DNA from: Flavobacterium daejeonense DSM 17708
Lineage (GTDB): Bacteria > Bacteroidota > Bacteroidia > Flavobacteriales > Flavobacteriaceae
Assembly: GCF_000425425.1 (NCBI RefSeq)
Contig: NZ_AUDK01000017.1
Location: 1-64,000, forward strand
DNA: 64,000 nucleotides
Direction of reading: 5' to 3'
The notes beneath the pieces are model-generated. The model ran no database searches. It was not told where the DNA came from and saw only the letters and a list, made by a program, of their open reading frames with translations. Of this stretch, positions 51,165 to 60,044 are shown in pieces. The first letter of the stretch is position 1. Every line of letters starts with the position of its first letter. A program made the translations under genes and the position numbers.

Positions 51165-51887
51165 ATGCTACTTGAAATCTGCGCTTCATCGTATCAATCG
51201 GCTATAAATGCGCAAAATGCAGGTGCACATCGTATAGAGTTGTGTTCTGAATTAGCCTTAGGAGGAATTACGCCTTCATATGGCTTAATCAAAAGAGTAA
51301 AGGATAATCTTTCCATACCGGTACATGTATTGATAAGACCACGGAGTGGAAATTTTACTTATTCTGATGAAGAATTTGAAATTATGAAAGCCGATATTGA
51401 ATTGTGTAAAAAAATGGGGTGTCAGGGAATTGTTTCAGGCGTTTTAAAATCAGACAATACCATTGATGTTATTAGAACGCAAGAATTAATTGCTTTAGCA
51501 AAACCATTGTCTTTTACTTTTCACAGAGCTTTTGATTGGGTTGAGAATTCTTTTGAAGCACTTGAAGTATTAAAAACTATTGATGTAAATCGGATTTTGA
51601 CTTCTGGGAAAAAAAGTACGGCTCAGCAAGGAATTGAACTCCTTAAAGATTTAGAATCCAAAGCCCAAAATCAATTAATAATCCTTCCCGGTAGCGGAAT
51701 CAATTCAGAAAATGTCTTCCAATTTAAAGAAGCAGGATTTAAAGAAATTCATTGTTCTGCTTCGACTATACACTATGTAAATAAATTGGGAACAATACCG
51801 ATGAATAGTTCTGTTTTTTTTGATGAACATATTCTCGTTCATTCTGATTATGATAAAATTAAAAAAATACTAGCATCCGTTAGTTAA
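51165..51887 (+). CDS. cutC: CutC-family protein
   Basis: A 240-residue TIM-barrel protein with the CutC signatures: LEICASSYQSAINAQNAGAHRIELC, HVLIRPRSGNF and FHRAFDW. CutC was named for copper homeostasis in E. coli, but its biochemical function is unsettled, and a metabolic or sugar-related role fits the present context at least as well. It starts a new transcriptional block after the susD terminator and precedes a sugar transporter by about 80 bp. Confidence 0.85.
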   Translation: MLLEICASSYQSAINAQNAGAHRIELCSELALGGITPSYGLIKRVKDNLSIPVHVLIRPRSGNFTYSDEEFEIMKADIELCKKMGCQGIVSGVLKSDNTIDVIRTQELIALAKPLSFTFHRAFDWVENSFEALEVLKTIDVNRILTSGKKSTAQQGIELLKDLESKAQNQLIILPGSGINSENVFQFKEAGFKEIHCSASTIHYVNKLGTIPMNSSVFFDEHILVHSDYDKIKKILASVS

Positions 51888-51969
51888 AGTGCCTATTGCG
51901 CATACTACTTACATAAATACTCATTGTTTCAACTCATAAATGTGGTTGAACATACAAAAGATAATTAAA

Positions 51970-53304
51970 ATGAATACTAGCAGCATCACTTTACCGCAAA
52001 CTAAAAATAATAGTTTGATTCCAATCTTAATTATAGCAGGACTATTTTTTATTTTTGGATTTGTTACCTGGATTAACGGAGCTTTAATTCCGTTTATGAA
52101 AACCATTAATGAATTAACTTCAGCCCAATCTTTTTTAGTTGCTTCGGCTTCTTACATTTCATTTGTGGTGATGGCTTTACCAGCTTCTTATGTTTTGTCT
52201 AAAGTTGGGTATAAAAAAGGAATGTCTTTGGGCTTATTTATTATGGGCTTGGGAGCTTTGGTTTTTATTCCGGCTGCTGAAGCAAGAACGTATTGGATGT
52301 TTTTAACTGGAATTTTTATTCAAGGTGCCGGAATGACTTTGTTGCAAACGGCGTCCAATCCTTATATTACTATTTTAGGGCCAATTGAAAGTGCTGCAAA
52401 ACGCATTTCCATTATGGGAATTGCTAATAAAGTTGCAGGAGCTTTAGGTTCGCTTATTTTTGGGGCATTGCTTTTAACCGGTATTGATGAAATCAAAGAA
52501 AAATTAAATGTGGTTAGCGCTGCCGAAAAAGCAGAATTATTAAATACTATGGCTGATAGCGTGGTGATGCCTTATGTTGTGATGGCTTCTGTTTTGTTTA
52601 TTTTAGCTGTTTTAATTAGAAAAGCACCTCTTCCTGATGTTGAAGCAGAACCGATTGAAGAATCAAAAGATGGAAGTACATCTAAAACTAGTATTTTTCA
52701 ATTTCCACATTTATGGTTGGGTGTACTCACACTTTTTATGTATGTGGGAGTAGAGGTTATTGCCGGTGATACTATTATTGCTTATGGAATTTCATTAGGT
52801 ATTCCTGTTGCGGATGCTAAGTTTTTTACCACTTTTACTTTGATGGCAATGGTAGCCACTTATGCTACGGGGGCTATTTTAATTCCAAAATATATTTCGC
52901 AAACATTAGCTTTAAAATTGAGTGCAACTTTAGGTATTATTTTATCTTTTTGTATTGTGTTTACAACAGGATTTACCTCAGTATTATTTGTAGCCGCTCT
53001 AGGAGTTGCTAATGCTTTGGTTTGGCCTGCTGTTTGGCCCCTTACTTTAAACGGATTGGGAAAATTTACTAAAACAGCTTCTGCTTTATTAATTATGGCT
53101 ATTTCTGGTGGTGCAATTATTCCTCCTCTGTATGGAAAATGGGTTGATGCAAATAAAGCGGAATTTTTAACCCAGGGGATGGACGAGGCTCTGGCAACGG
53201 CTACCGCTTCCACTAAAGGTTATTGGATTTTATTACCTTGTTATCTGGTTATTTTATATTATGCTGTTGCCGGACATAAATTAGGACTTAAAGGCGAAAA
53301 ATAA
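51970..53304 (+). CDS. FucP/NagP-type sugar MFS transporter
   Basis: A 444-residue, ~12-TM protein with FFIFGFVTWINGALIPFMK and FLVASASYISFVVMALPASYVL, typical of the FucP/GluP/NagP branch. It is only distantly like the fucose permease at 8574 in the variable loops (for example the acidic loop about residues 210-235 here). In a GlcNAc- and hexose-releasing locus it is likely to carry GlcNAc, glucose/galactose or mannose. The ATG at 51970 starts after AAAAATTAAAA; the frame open from 51940 adds a non-family extension. Its stop overlaps the next ATG by 1 bp. Confidence 0.8.
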   Translation: MNTSSITLPQTKNNSLIPILIIAGLFFIFGFVTWINGALIPFMKTINELTSAQSFLVASASYISFVVMALPASYVLSKVGYKKGMSLGLFIMGLGALVFIPAAEARTYWMFLTGIFIQGAGMTLLQTASNPYITILGPIESAAKRISIMGIANKVAGALGSLIFGALLLTGIDEIKEKLNVVSAAEKAELLNTMADSVVMPYVVMASVLFILAVLIRKAPLPDVEAEPIEESKDGSTSKTSIFQFPHLWLGVLTLFMYVGVEVIAGDTIIAYGISLGIPVADAKFFTTFTLMAMVATYATGAILIPKYISQTLALKLSATLGIILSFCIVFTTGFTSVLFVAALGVANALVWPAVWPLTLNGLGKFTKTASALLIMAISGGAIIPPLYGKWVDANKAEFLTQGMDEALATATASTKGYWILLPCYLVILYYAVAGHKLGLKGEK

Positions 53305-54362
53305 TGAAATTTTTAAAATTAAAATATTTTGTTTTAGGGATTGTTTCAATGTTTTTTTCCTGTAATGCCTTGCTTAAGAAACCTTCTGTCATTAAGGTTA
53401 CAAACAGTTATATTGCAAGTGAACCAGTAACCATTAATAGCCATGCGGCAACTTTAGTTGAATATAAGCCAAATAAAATTATGGCAGCATGGTTTGGAGG
53501 AAGTTATGAAGGAGCAAAAGATGTTGCTATCTATATTTCAAAATTAGAAGCAAGTACTTGGACACCACCTCAATTGGTTGTAAAACCTGCAGTGAAACAA
53601 GGCGATACTTTAGCCTGTTGGAATCCAGTTTTATTTAAGAGTAAGAAGACTAAAAAATTATATTTATTTTACAAAGTTGGCAAAAACCCGAGAGAATGGT
53701 TTGGAGCAATGATTACATCCATTGATGATGGAAATTCATGGAGTGCACCAAAATATCTGCCTGATGGATTTTTGGGACCCATTAGAAATAAAGCTATTGA
53801 AGTTAATCCAGGTGTTATTTTATGCGGGAGCAGTACCGAAAGTGTCGAAAACAACCAATGGAGAGCTCATATAGAAATCTATAATGAATTAACTGATACC
53901 TGGTCTAAAATTTCTATCCCAAATGATGAGGAATACGATATAATTCAGCCTACAATTTTAGAACATTCCAATAAAAAATTACAATTACTTTTTAGAAGTA
54001 AGCATAATAAATTGGTAACTAGCTGGTCTGTTAATAACGGAGAAACATGGACTAATGCTGAAATCATTGATGTAGTAAATTCTAATTCAGGTATTGATGC
54101 TTTAAGTTTATCAAACCATTCTTTTTTATTAGTTAACAATCCATTGCCACAAGGAAAAGACTGGTTTTACGGGCGAAATGTTTTGGATGTTGAATTTTCT
54201 ACTAATGGTATAAAATGGGAGAAGTTATTGGATCTTGAAAATCAAAATGAAGGAGAATTTAGCTATCCCGCCATTATTCAAACGGCTAATCGTAAAATTC
54301 ACATTGTATATACTTATAACAGGAGATATAGTAAGTATGTAAGTTTTGAAATGAAAAAATAA
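53304..54362 (+). CDS. Neuraminidase-like BNR lipoprotein
   Basis: A 352-residue lipoprotein (SMFFSC lipobox) with a six-bladed propeller pattern. Asp-box repeats are seen in SIDDGNSW and SVNNGETW, and the family segment is AAWFGGSYEGAKDVAI with LACWNPVLF. This group (BNR_2, PF13088) is annotated as sialidase, but does not show a clear RIP motif of GH33 sialidases, so activity on sialic acid is doubtful. It overlaps the transporter by 1 bp, indicating translational coupling, and precedes a mutarotase. Confidence 0.7.
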   Translation: MKFLKLKYFVLGIVSMFFSCNALLKKPSVIKVTNSYIASEPVTINSHAATLVEYKPNKIMAAWFGGSYEGAKDVAIYISKLEASTWTPPQLVVKPAVKQGDTLACWNPVLFKSKKTKKLYLFYKVGKNPREWFGAMITSIDDGNSWSAPKYLPDGFLGPIRNKAIEVNPGVILCGSSTESVENNQWRAHIEIYNELTDTWSKISIPNDEEYDIIQPTILEHSNKKLQLLFRSKHNKLVTSWSVNNGETWTNAEIIDVVNSNSGIDALSLSNHSFLLVNNPLPQGKDWFYGRNVLDVEFSTNGIKWEKLLDLENQNEGEFSYPAIIQTANRKIHIVYTYNRRYSKYVSFEMKK

Positions 54363-54371
54363 TTGTAGTTT

Positions 54372-54704
54372 ATGAAAAAATACTGTTTTGCTTTGGATTT
54401 AAAAAATGATTCTCATTTAATTGATGAATATAAAACTTTCCACCAGAATGTTTGGCCTGAAATTATAGAGAGTATAAAAAAATCCGGAATTATAAATTTG
54501 GAGATATACAATGTGCAAAATCGTTTGCTGATGATTATGGAAGTTGATGAAAACTTTTCTTTTGCGAAAAAATCAAAATTGGATGCAATAAATCCAAAAG
54601 TTCAGGAATGGGAAACCTTAATGTGGAAATTTCAACAAGCACTTCCGGATACGCAACCAGGAGAGAAATGGTTGTTGATGGATAAAATTTTTGAATTAAA
54701 ATAA
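54372..54704 (+). CDS. RhaM/FucM-type L-sugar mutarotase
   Basis: A 110-residue cytoplasmic enzyme of the L-rhamnose mutarotase family (PF05336). KYCFALDLKNDSHLIDEY and the His24 in FHQNVWPE match the family core; the His is the general acid/base in RhaM. It interconverts alpha and beta anomers of 6-deoxy-L-sugars. The equivalent gene is part of fucose loci in other bacteria, so here it may feed L-fucose into the dehydrogenase operon 40 kb away. L-rhamnose remains possible. Starts 9 bp after the neuraminidase-like gene. Confidence 0.8.
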   Translation: MKKYCFALDLKNDSHLIDEYKTFHQNVWPEIIESIKKSGIINLEIYNVQNRLLMIMEVDENFSFAKKSKLDAINPKVQEWETLMWKFQQALPDTQPGEKWLLMDKIFELK

Positions 54705-54713
54705 ACATTAAAT

Positions 54714-55697
54714 ATGTTATTGGTAAAAAGAATAGAATGGAAATATTTGTGGGTGATTGCAATCTTTTTTAGTTGTACTGTGCGTGCTCAAAATAACCAT
54801 TTGGCAAAAACATTTTATAAACATGATAAATATCTTTCTTCGGATAAAATGGAAGGAAGATTTCCGGGAACCAAGGAGAATAATGAAGCAGCAGCTTATA
54901 TAAAAAAATATTTTCAGAAATACCATTTACAGCCTTTGAATGCCGATGGTTATTATCAATCTTTCAAATTATTTGTAAAAGAAGGGGTGAATAAAATGCC
55001 ATCAGACACAGTGCAAACACAGAATGTTGTGGGATTTATTGAAGGTTCAGATCCAAAACTCAAAAATGAATACATTGTGATTGGCGCGCATTATGACCAT
55101 TGGGGTTGGGGCGGAGTAGGCTCTGGCAGCAAAAAGAAAGATACTGTGGCGATTCATAATGGAGCAGACGATAATGCTTCTGGAGTTGCTGCTTTACTTT
55201 GTATTTTAGAGAAAGTTTCTAAGTCTAAAGAAAAACCTGCAAGAAGCATTGTTTTTATTGGTTTTAGTGGAGAAGAAGAAGGCTTGTTAGGGTCAAAATA
55301 TTTTATCAATCATCTGGCTGTTCCTAAAGATGCTGTAAAAGTAATGCTGAATATGGATATGGTAGGACGATTAAATGCTGAAAAACAAATTTATATGGGA
55401 GGTGCAGGAACTTTCCCTGAAGGCGTAGCACTGATGAAAAAAATAGGAGAAAATAGTGGTTTGAATCCGGTTATTCATGCCGGTGATGTAGGAGGTTCTG
55501 ATCATGTTTCTTTCTATAAAGCGGGTATCTCGGCTGTAGGATTTCATACAGGTGGTCATCCACAATACCATACTCCGGAGGATGATATTGATTTGATTAA
55601 TTTTGAAGGTGGCGCTTTGGTGAGTCAATATATTTACAATGCTTTAATGGCAATAGCAAATTATCCGCAGGCGTTGTATTTTATCAATCAGGATTAG
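54714..55697 (+). CDS. M28-family zinc aminopeptidase
   Basis: A 327-residue exported peptidase with a signal-like N-terminus (VIAIFFSCTVRAQ). Zinc ligands are seen in GAHYDHWG, NGADDNASGVA, SGEEEGLLGS and NMDMVG, and the last in HTGGHPQYHTPEDD. It would remove amino acids from peptides or glycopeptides left after glycan and protein cleavage, consistent with a glycopeptide-processing locus and with glycosylasparaginase needing a free alpha-amino group on Asn. It begins 9 bp after the mutarotase and ends the operon. Confidence 0.88.
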   Translation: MLLVKRIEWKYLWVIAIFFSCTVRAQNNHLAKTFYKHDKYLSSDKMEGRFPGTKENNEAAAYIKKYFQKYHLQPLNADGYYQSFKLFVKEGVNKMPSDTVQTQNVVGFIEGSDPKLKNEYIVIGAHYDHWGWGGVGSGSKKKDTVAIHNGADDNASGVAALLCILEKVSKSKEKPARSIVFIGFSGEEEGLLGSKYFINHLAVPKDAVKVMLNMDMVGRLNAEKQIYMGGAGTFPEGVALMKKIGENSGLNPVIHAGDVGGSDHVSFYKAGISAVGFHTGGHPQYHTPEDDIDLINFEGGALVSQYIYNALMAIANYPQALYFINQD

Positions 55698-55828
55698 ATT
55701 ATCCTATTTTTTGATTTCTTATTAACGTTAATTATTTAAGTGTTTGAATGAAATAATTAGTTAGTCATGGAATAAAGAATAATATTTGTATTGTTTAACA
55801 AATTTATTAACACTATAAATGCATTTTA

Positions 55829-58729
55829 ATGATACAAAGATATTTTTACTTTAGTCTTTTTTTGATTTTTTTTAGCCTAAGTGGTTTTGCTCAGGAAAAA
55901 ACAATCAGTTTAAAGGGCGACTGGCAATTTCAAATTGACCGCAATGATGAAGGAATTCAGCAAAAATGGTTCAATAAGAATCTTTCAGATAAAATTCATT
56001 TGCCCGGTTCCATGGCTGAATTTTTAAAAGGAGACAAAATTACTTTGAAAACCAAATGGACAGGTTCTATTTATGATAGTTCTTTTTATTTCAGACCCAG
56101 TTTAGAAAAATACCGTCAACCCGGAAATATTCATATTCCTTTTTGGTTAACGCCAGCCCGACATTATGTGGGGGCGGCCTGGTACCAAAAAGAAGTTAAT
56201 GTTCCTGAAAACTGGAAAGGAAAGCGTATCGTTTTGCATTTGGAAAGAGCGCATATTGAAACCCGTGTTTGGATAAATGACAAAGAAGTGGGTATGCAAA
56301 ATTCATTGGTGGCACCACATGATTATGATTTGACTAACTTTTTAACTCCCGGAAAACAGCGCATTTCCATTCGAATAGATAATAGTATCAAAAAAATTAA
56401 CGTAGGTCCTGATTCTCATAGTGTAACCGATCATACGCAGGGAAACTGGAATGGAATTATAGGTGATATTGCGTTGCAATCTTCCGAATTGGTTTATTTT
56501 GATGATGTTCAGGTGTATCCTGATTTGAAAAACCGTAAAGCGATTGTGAAAATTTCTGTTGCAAACAATTCTTTAAATACCTTCAAAGGAACAATAGAAA
56601 TAGCTGCTAAAAGTTTTAATAGTATGACTTCTGATGTAGCCAAAGAGGTGTCTTCGAAATTTTTGGTGGAGAAAATGTCTAAAAATACTATTATGCTCGA
56701 ATTGTCTTTTGGCAAAGGAATGTTGACCTGGGACGAATTCCATCCTGCTTTGTACAATTTGAAAGTAAAATTAGATTCAAAAGCAATTCAAACAGAGAAA
56801 ACGGTTTCTTTTGGAATGCGTGAATTTAAAATTCAAGGGAATCATTTTATGATAAATGGTGTTCCGGTAGTTTTGAGAGGTACGGTTCATAACTGCGAAT
56901 TTCCGCTTACGGGTTATCCGGCAACAACGGTGGAAGAGTGGGAAGTTACTTTTAAAAAGATTAAGTCTTACGGATTGAATCACGTGCGTTTTCATTCCTG
57001 GTGTCCACCGGAAGAAGCTTTTATTGCTGCTGATAAAGTTGGTCTCTATTTACAACCCGAAGGACCAAGCTGGCCAAATCACGGGCCAAAAATTGGATTA
57101 GGACAGCCCGTGGATAAATTTCTTTACGAAGAAACCGAACGTATGGTTAAGGATTATGGAAATTATGCTTCCTTTACAATGCTCTCGGCCGGGAATGAAC
57201 CAGCAGGAAATCAGGTGAAGTATCTCAATGAATTTGTTGATTTTTGGAAAACAAAAGACAGCAGAAGAGTTTATACAGGAATGTCAGTAGGAGGAAGCTG
57301 GCCAGTGGTTCCTAATGCCGAATATTTGGTTCGTGGAGGAGTTCGCGGATTGAAATGGGATAAAACTTTAGAAACAGTTTCCGATTTTAGTGCTGAAATT
57401 CAAAAGTTCCAAGTGCCATTTGTAGCACATGAAATTGGGCAATACTGTGTGTTTCCAAACTTTGATGAAATCCAAAAATATACCGGAGTGTATCGTGCCA
57501 AAAATTTTGAAATGTTCCGTCAGGATTTAGCCGATCATCACATGGGCGACCAGGCGAAAGATTTCTTGAATGCATCCGGAAAATTACAAGTACTTTGTTA
57601 TAAAAATGAAATTGAAAAAATACTTCGCACTCCTGATTACGGTGGTTTCCAAATGTTAGGATTACAGGATTTTCCAGGTCAGGGAACGGCTTTAGTAGGT
57701 GTTTTAGATGCTTTTTTTCAGGAGAAAGGTTATGTTACAGCTAAAGAATTTTCGCGTTTTTGTAATTCGACTGTGCCTTTGGCAAAAATCGAGAAGTTTG
57801 TTTATTCGAACAATGAAACTTTCAAAGCAGATATTGCACTTTTTCATTCTGCTGATGTGCCATTGAAAAATACGATTGTTAGTTGGACAATAAAAGATGA
57901 AAAGGGAAATATGGTTGCTTCCGGAAATTTTGATGCTAAAACCTATGAAAACGGAAATGGTTTGCCGGTTGGGAATTTGAGTTATTCTTTGAATCAAATG
58001 AAAGAAGCTGGTAAATATAATCTGGAAGTAAAAGTGGATGGAACTGACTTTGTGAACGACTGGGATTTTTGGGTGTATCCTGAGGTAAAAACAGAAATGG
58101 TACCATCCATATACTACACCACTATTTTGGACGAAAAAGCCAAAGCGGTTTTAGACAAAGGAGAAAAAGTATTTTTGAATGTAGCCGGAAAAGTGGTAAA
58201 AGGAAAAGAAGTAGCAATGAATTTTTTGCCGGTATTTTGGAATACTTCCTGGTTCAAAATGCGTCCGCCACACGTAACCGGAATGTTAATTCAGGACAAG
58301 AGTGCAGCCTTTAAAAACTTCCCAACCGATTATTACAGTGATTTGCAATGGTGGGATATTCAAAACAAAGCTCAGGTAATGACTCTGGAAGATTTTCCGG
58401 CAAATTTCCGTCCGCTAATCCAACCAATTGATACTTGGTTTATGAACCGCCGATTGGCTTTGGTTTTTGAAGCTCAGGTAGGAAAGGGAAAAATTATAGT
58501 GAGTAGCGCTAATTTAGGTCCGGAAGTACAAAACAAATTGGCTTCGAAACAATTGTTTTATTCGCTTCAAAATTATATGAATTCGGATAATTTTAATCCG
58601 AAAAACAAAGTTTCTTTTGAAGTAATTCAGGATATTATGGTAAGTCCGTCAAAAGAAGTTTTTAATACTTATACTAAAGACAGTCCGGACGAATTGAAAC
58701 CCAATTCGAATCAGAATAAAGTAAAATAG
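55829..58729 (+). CDS. GH2-family glycosidase
   Basis: A 966-residue secreted or periplasmic enzyme (signal peptide ending GFAQ). A jelly-roll sugar-binding domain (~30-215), an immunoglobulin-like domain and a TIM barrel with acid/base Glu in LSAGNEPAGN and probable nucleophile Glu in HEIGQYC are followed by about 300 C-terminal residues. GH2 covers beta-galactosidase, beta-mannosidase, beta-glucuronidase and others; HEIGQYC differs from the classical lacZ and UidA types. Being adjacent to a pectinesterase suggests a pectin side-chain target, but it could also serve the N-glycan locus. Specificity open. Confidence 0.8.
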   Translation: MIQRYFYFSLFLIFFSLSGFAQEKTISLKGDWQFQIDRNDEGIQQKWFNKNLSDKIHLPGSMAEFLKGDKITLKTKWTGSIYDSSFYFRPSLEKYRQPGNIHIPFWLTPARHYVGAAWYQKEVNVPENWKGKRIVLHLERAHIETRVWINDKEVGMQNSLVAPHDYDLTNFLTPGKQRISIRIDNSIKKINVGPDSHSVTDHTQGNWNGIIGDIALQSSELVYFDDVQVYPDLKNRKAIVKISVANNSLNTFKGTIEIAAKSFNSMTSDVAKEVSSKFLVEKMSKNTIMLELSFGKGMLTWDEFHPALYNLKVKLDSKAIQTEKTVSFGMREFKIQGNHFMINGVPVVLRGTVHNCEFPLTGYPATTVEEWEVTFKKIKSYGLNHVRFHSWCPPEEAFIAADKVGLYLQPEGPSWPNHGPKIGLGQPVDKFLYEETERMVKDYGNYASFTMLSAGNEPAGNQVKYLNEFVDFWKTKDSRRVYTGMSVGGSWPVVPNAEYLVRGGVRGLKWDKTLETVSDFSAEIQKFQVPFVAHEIGQYCVFPNFDEIQKYTGVYRAKNFEMFRQDLADHHMGDQAKDFLNASGKLQVLCYKNEIEKILRTPDYGGFQMLGLQDFPGQGTALVGVLDAFFQEKGYVTAKEFSRFCNSTVPLAKIEKFVYSNNETFKADIALFHSADVPLKNTIVSWTIKDEKGNMVASGNFDAKTYENGNGLPVGNLSYSLNQMKEAGKYNLEVKVDGTDFVNDWDFWVYPEVKTEMVPSIYYTTILDEKAKAVLDKGEKVFLNVAGKVVKGKEVAMNFLPVFWNTSWFKMRPPHVTGMLIQDKSAAFKNFPTDYYSDLQWWDIQNKAQVMTLEDFPANFRPLIQPIDTWFMNRRLALVFEAQVGKGKIIVSSANLGPEVQNKLASKQLFYSLQNYMNSDNFNPKNKVSFEVIQDIMVSPSKEVFNTYTKDSPDELKPNSNQNKVK

Positions 58730-58735
58730 AAATAG

Positions 58736-58795
58736 AATAGCGCAAACAACAAAGGAGTTAAATTAAGTTTTAACTCCTTTGTTGTTTGCGCTATT
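58736..58795. repeat. 27-bp perfect inverted repeat after GH2 gene
   Basis: Arms 58736-58762 and 58769-58795 are perfect complements with a 6-base loop (TTAAGT). The stem is much longer than the other terminators in this window (12-16 bp) and more GC-rich than its surroundings. It begins 6 bp after the GH2 stop; only TTTTG follows, so it has terminator form without a strong T-tract. Confidence 0.85.
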
Positions 58796-59034
58796 TTGAG
58801 ATTAAAATAATTGGATAAAAGAGGTTTGTTGTAATATTACCCTGTTTAAATTGTAAAATAGCCTACTTGTTAAGCATTAGAAAAACTAAGTTTGCAGAAG
58901 GTTAGTAATAAAATTTTTAAAAAATATTATGCTTAAAGTGAGTACTATGATTTTGAAAATTTAATGGTTAGTTTTGAAAGAAAGGATAATAAATCACAGT
59001 TTGTTATTCTTTCTTTTTTTAATATTAATGAAGA
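58796..59034 (+). other. Intergenic region before pectinesterase
   Basis: With the hairpin it forms a 305-bp gap. It is AT-rich. I see GGTTAGTAATAAAA (58901) and GGTTAGTTTTGAAAG (58966), a weak repeated GGTTAGT, but no perfect promoter box, small ORF or RNA structure. Confidence 0.4.
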
Positions 59035-60006
59035 ATGAAGAAATATTTTTTTGGGTGGCTACTAAGTTATTTGTTGTTAATTTCAACGAATACATTATTT
59101 GCCACAAATCCCCGATATACTTACATCGTTGCTCTGGATGGTTCCGGAGATTATCAATCGATACAGGAAGCGGTGACTGCCTGTGGTGCTTTTTCGATGG
59201 AGGAAAAGATAATATTTATAAAAAAGGGACATTATAAAGAGAAAGTTTTAATTGACTCTTTTCACAGCAATATTACGCTTGTTGGTGAAAGTAAGAAAGA
59301 AACCATTATCGATTATAATAATTATTCCGGACAGCAGGGAATAGGAACTTTTACGAGTTATACTCTGAAAATTTTAGGCGATTATATCAAAATAGAAAAT
59401 CTTACTGTCGAAAATTCGGCTGGGAGAGTTGGTCAGGCTGTGGCTTTACATGTGGAAGGTGATTTTTTTATTGCCTCAAATTGCAGTATTTTAGGGAATC
59501 AGGATACTTTATATACAGCGGGAAAGAACAGTAGGCAGTATTTTAAAAACTGCTATATTTCCGGTACGACAGATTTTATTTTTGGTGCTGCTACGGCTAT
59601 TTTTTGGTGCTGTGAAATACACAGCAAAACTAATTCTTTTATTACGGCTGCCAATACTCCGAAAGAGAATGTTTTTGGATATGTATTTATAAAATGCCAT
59701 TTAACTGCCGATGACGGAGTTGATAAAGTTTATTTGGGCAGACCCTGGCGGGATTATGCTAAAGTAGTTTTTATGGATTGTGATTTAGGGAAACATATTT
59801 TGGCTGTTGGCTGGCATAATTGGGACAATCCTGAAAAAGAAAAGACCGCTTTTTTTGCCGAGTATAATAATAATGGAGAAGGCGCGAATGTTTCGAAACG
59901 GGTGAGTTGGTCGCATCAGTTGACTAAAAGTCAGGCTGAAAAATATCAGTTTAAAAATATTTTTCAAAAAGAAAGTAATTGGGATTTAGAAAAAGGGGAC
60001 ATGTAG
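59035..60006 (+). CDS. Pectin methylesterase (CE8)
   Basis: A 323-residue exported right-handed beta-helix enzyme with a signal peptide (LLSYLLLISTNTLFA). CE8 signatures are complete: DGSGDYQSIQEAV, GNQDTLY with Asp157, GTTDFIFG with Asp180 (the two catalytic Asp) and LGRPWR with the substrate Arg. It removes methyl groups from homogalacturonan. It marks the beginning of a pectin locus on the right side of the window, and shows a plant-polysaccharide lifestyle. The next gene starts 38 bp later. Confidence 0.92.
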   Translation: MKKYFFGWLLSYLLLISTNTLFATNPRYTYIVALDGSGDYQSIQEAVTACGAFSMEEKIIFIKKGHYKEKVLIDSFHSNITLVGESKKETIIDYNNYSGQQGIGTFTSYTLKILGDYIKIENLTVENSAGRVGQAVALHVEGDFFIASNCSILGNQDTLYTAGKNSRQYFKNCYISGTTDFIFGAATAIFWCCEIHSKTNSFITAANTPKENVFGYVFIKCHLTADDGVDKVYLGRPWRDYAKVVFMDCDLGKHILAVGWHNWDNPEKEKTAFFAEYNNNGEGANVSKRVSWSHQLTKSQAEKYQFKNIFQKESNWDLEKGDM

Positions 60007-60044
60007 TTCGCGTTTTTTTGACGACCCTACAAAATTATTTTATT

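Noticed and set aside
52860-53213. 117-codon ORF antisense to the MFS transporter
   Set aside because: Shadow of the transporter coding strand; composition reflects reversed hydrophobic codons.
53304-54362. Call as GH33 sialidase
   Set aside because: Asp boxes are present but I could not identify the RIP motif or full arginine triad, and no sialic-acid genes are nearby.
17293-55697. T9SS C-terminal sorting domains on the exported enzymes
   Set aside because: The C-termini inspected end in family domains (F5/8C-like, jelly-roll, Fn3-like); no typical type IX sorting tail was seen.
58974-59237. Plus-strand 87-codon ORF with TTG start
   Set aside because: Overlaps the pectinesterase signal peptide in a different frame; a shadow ORF.
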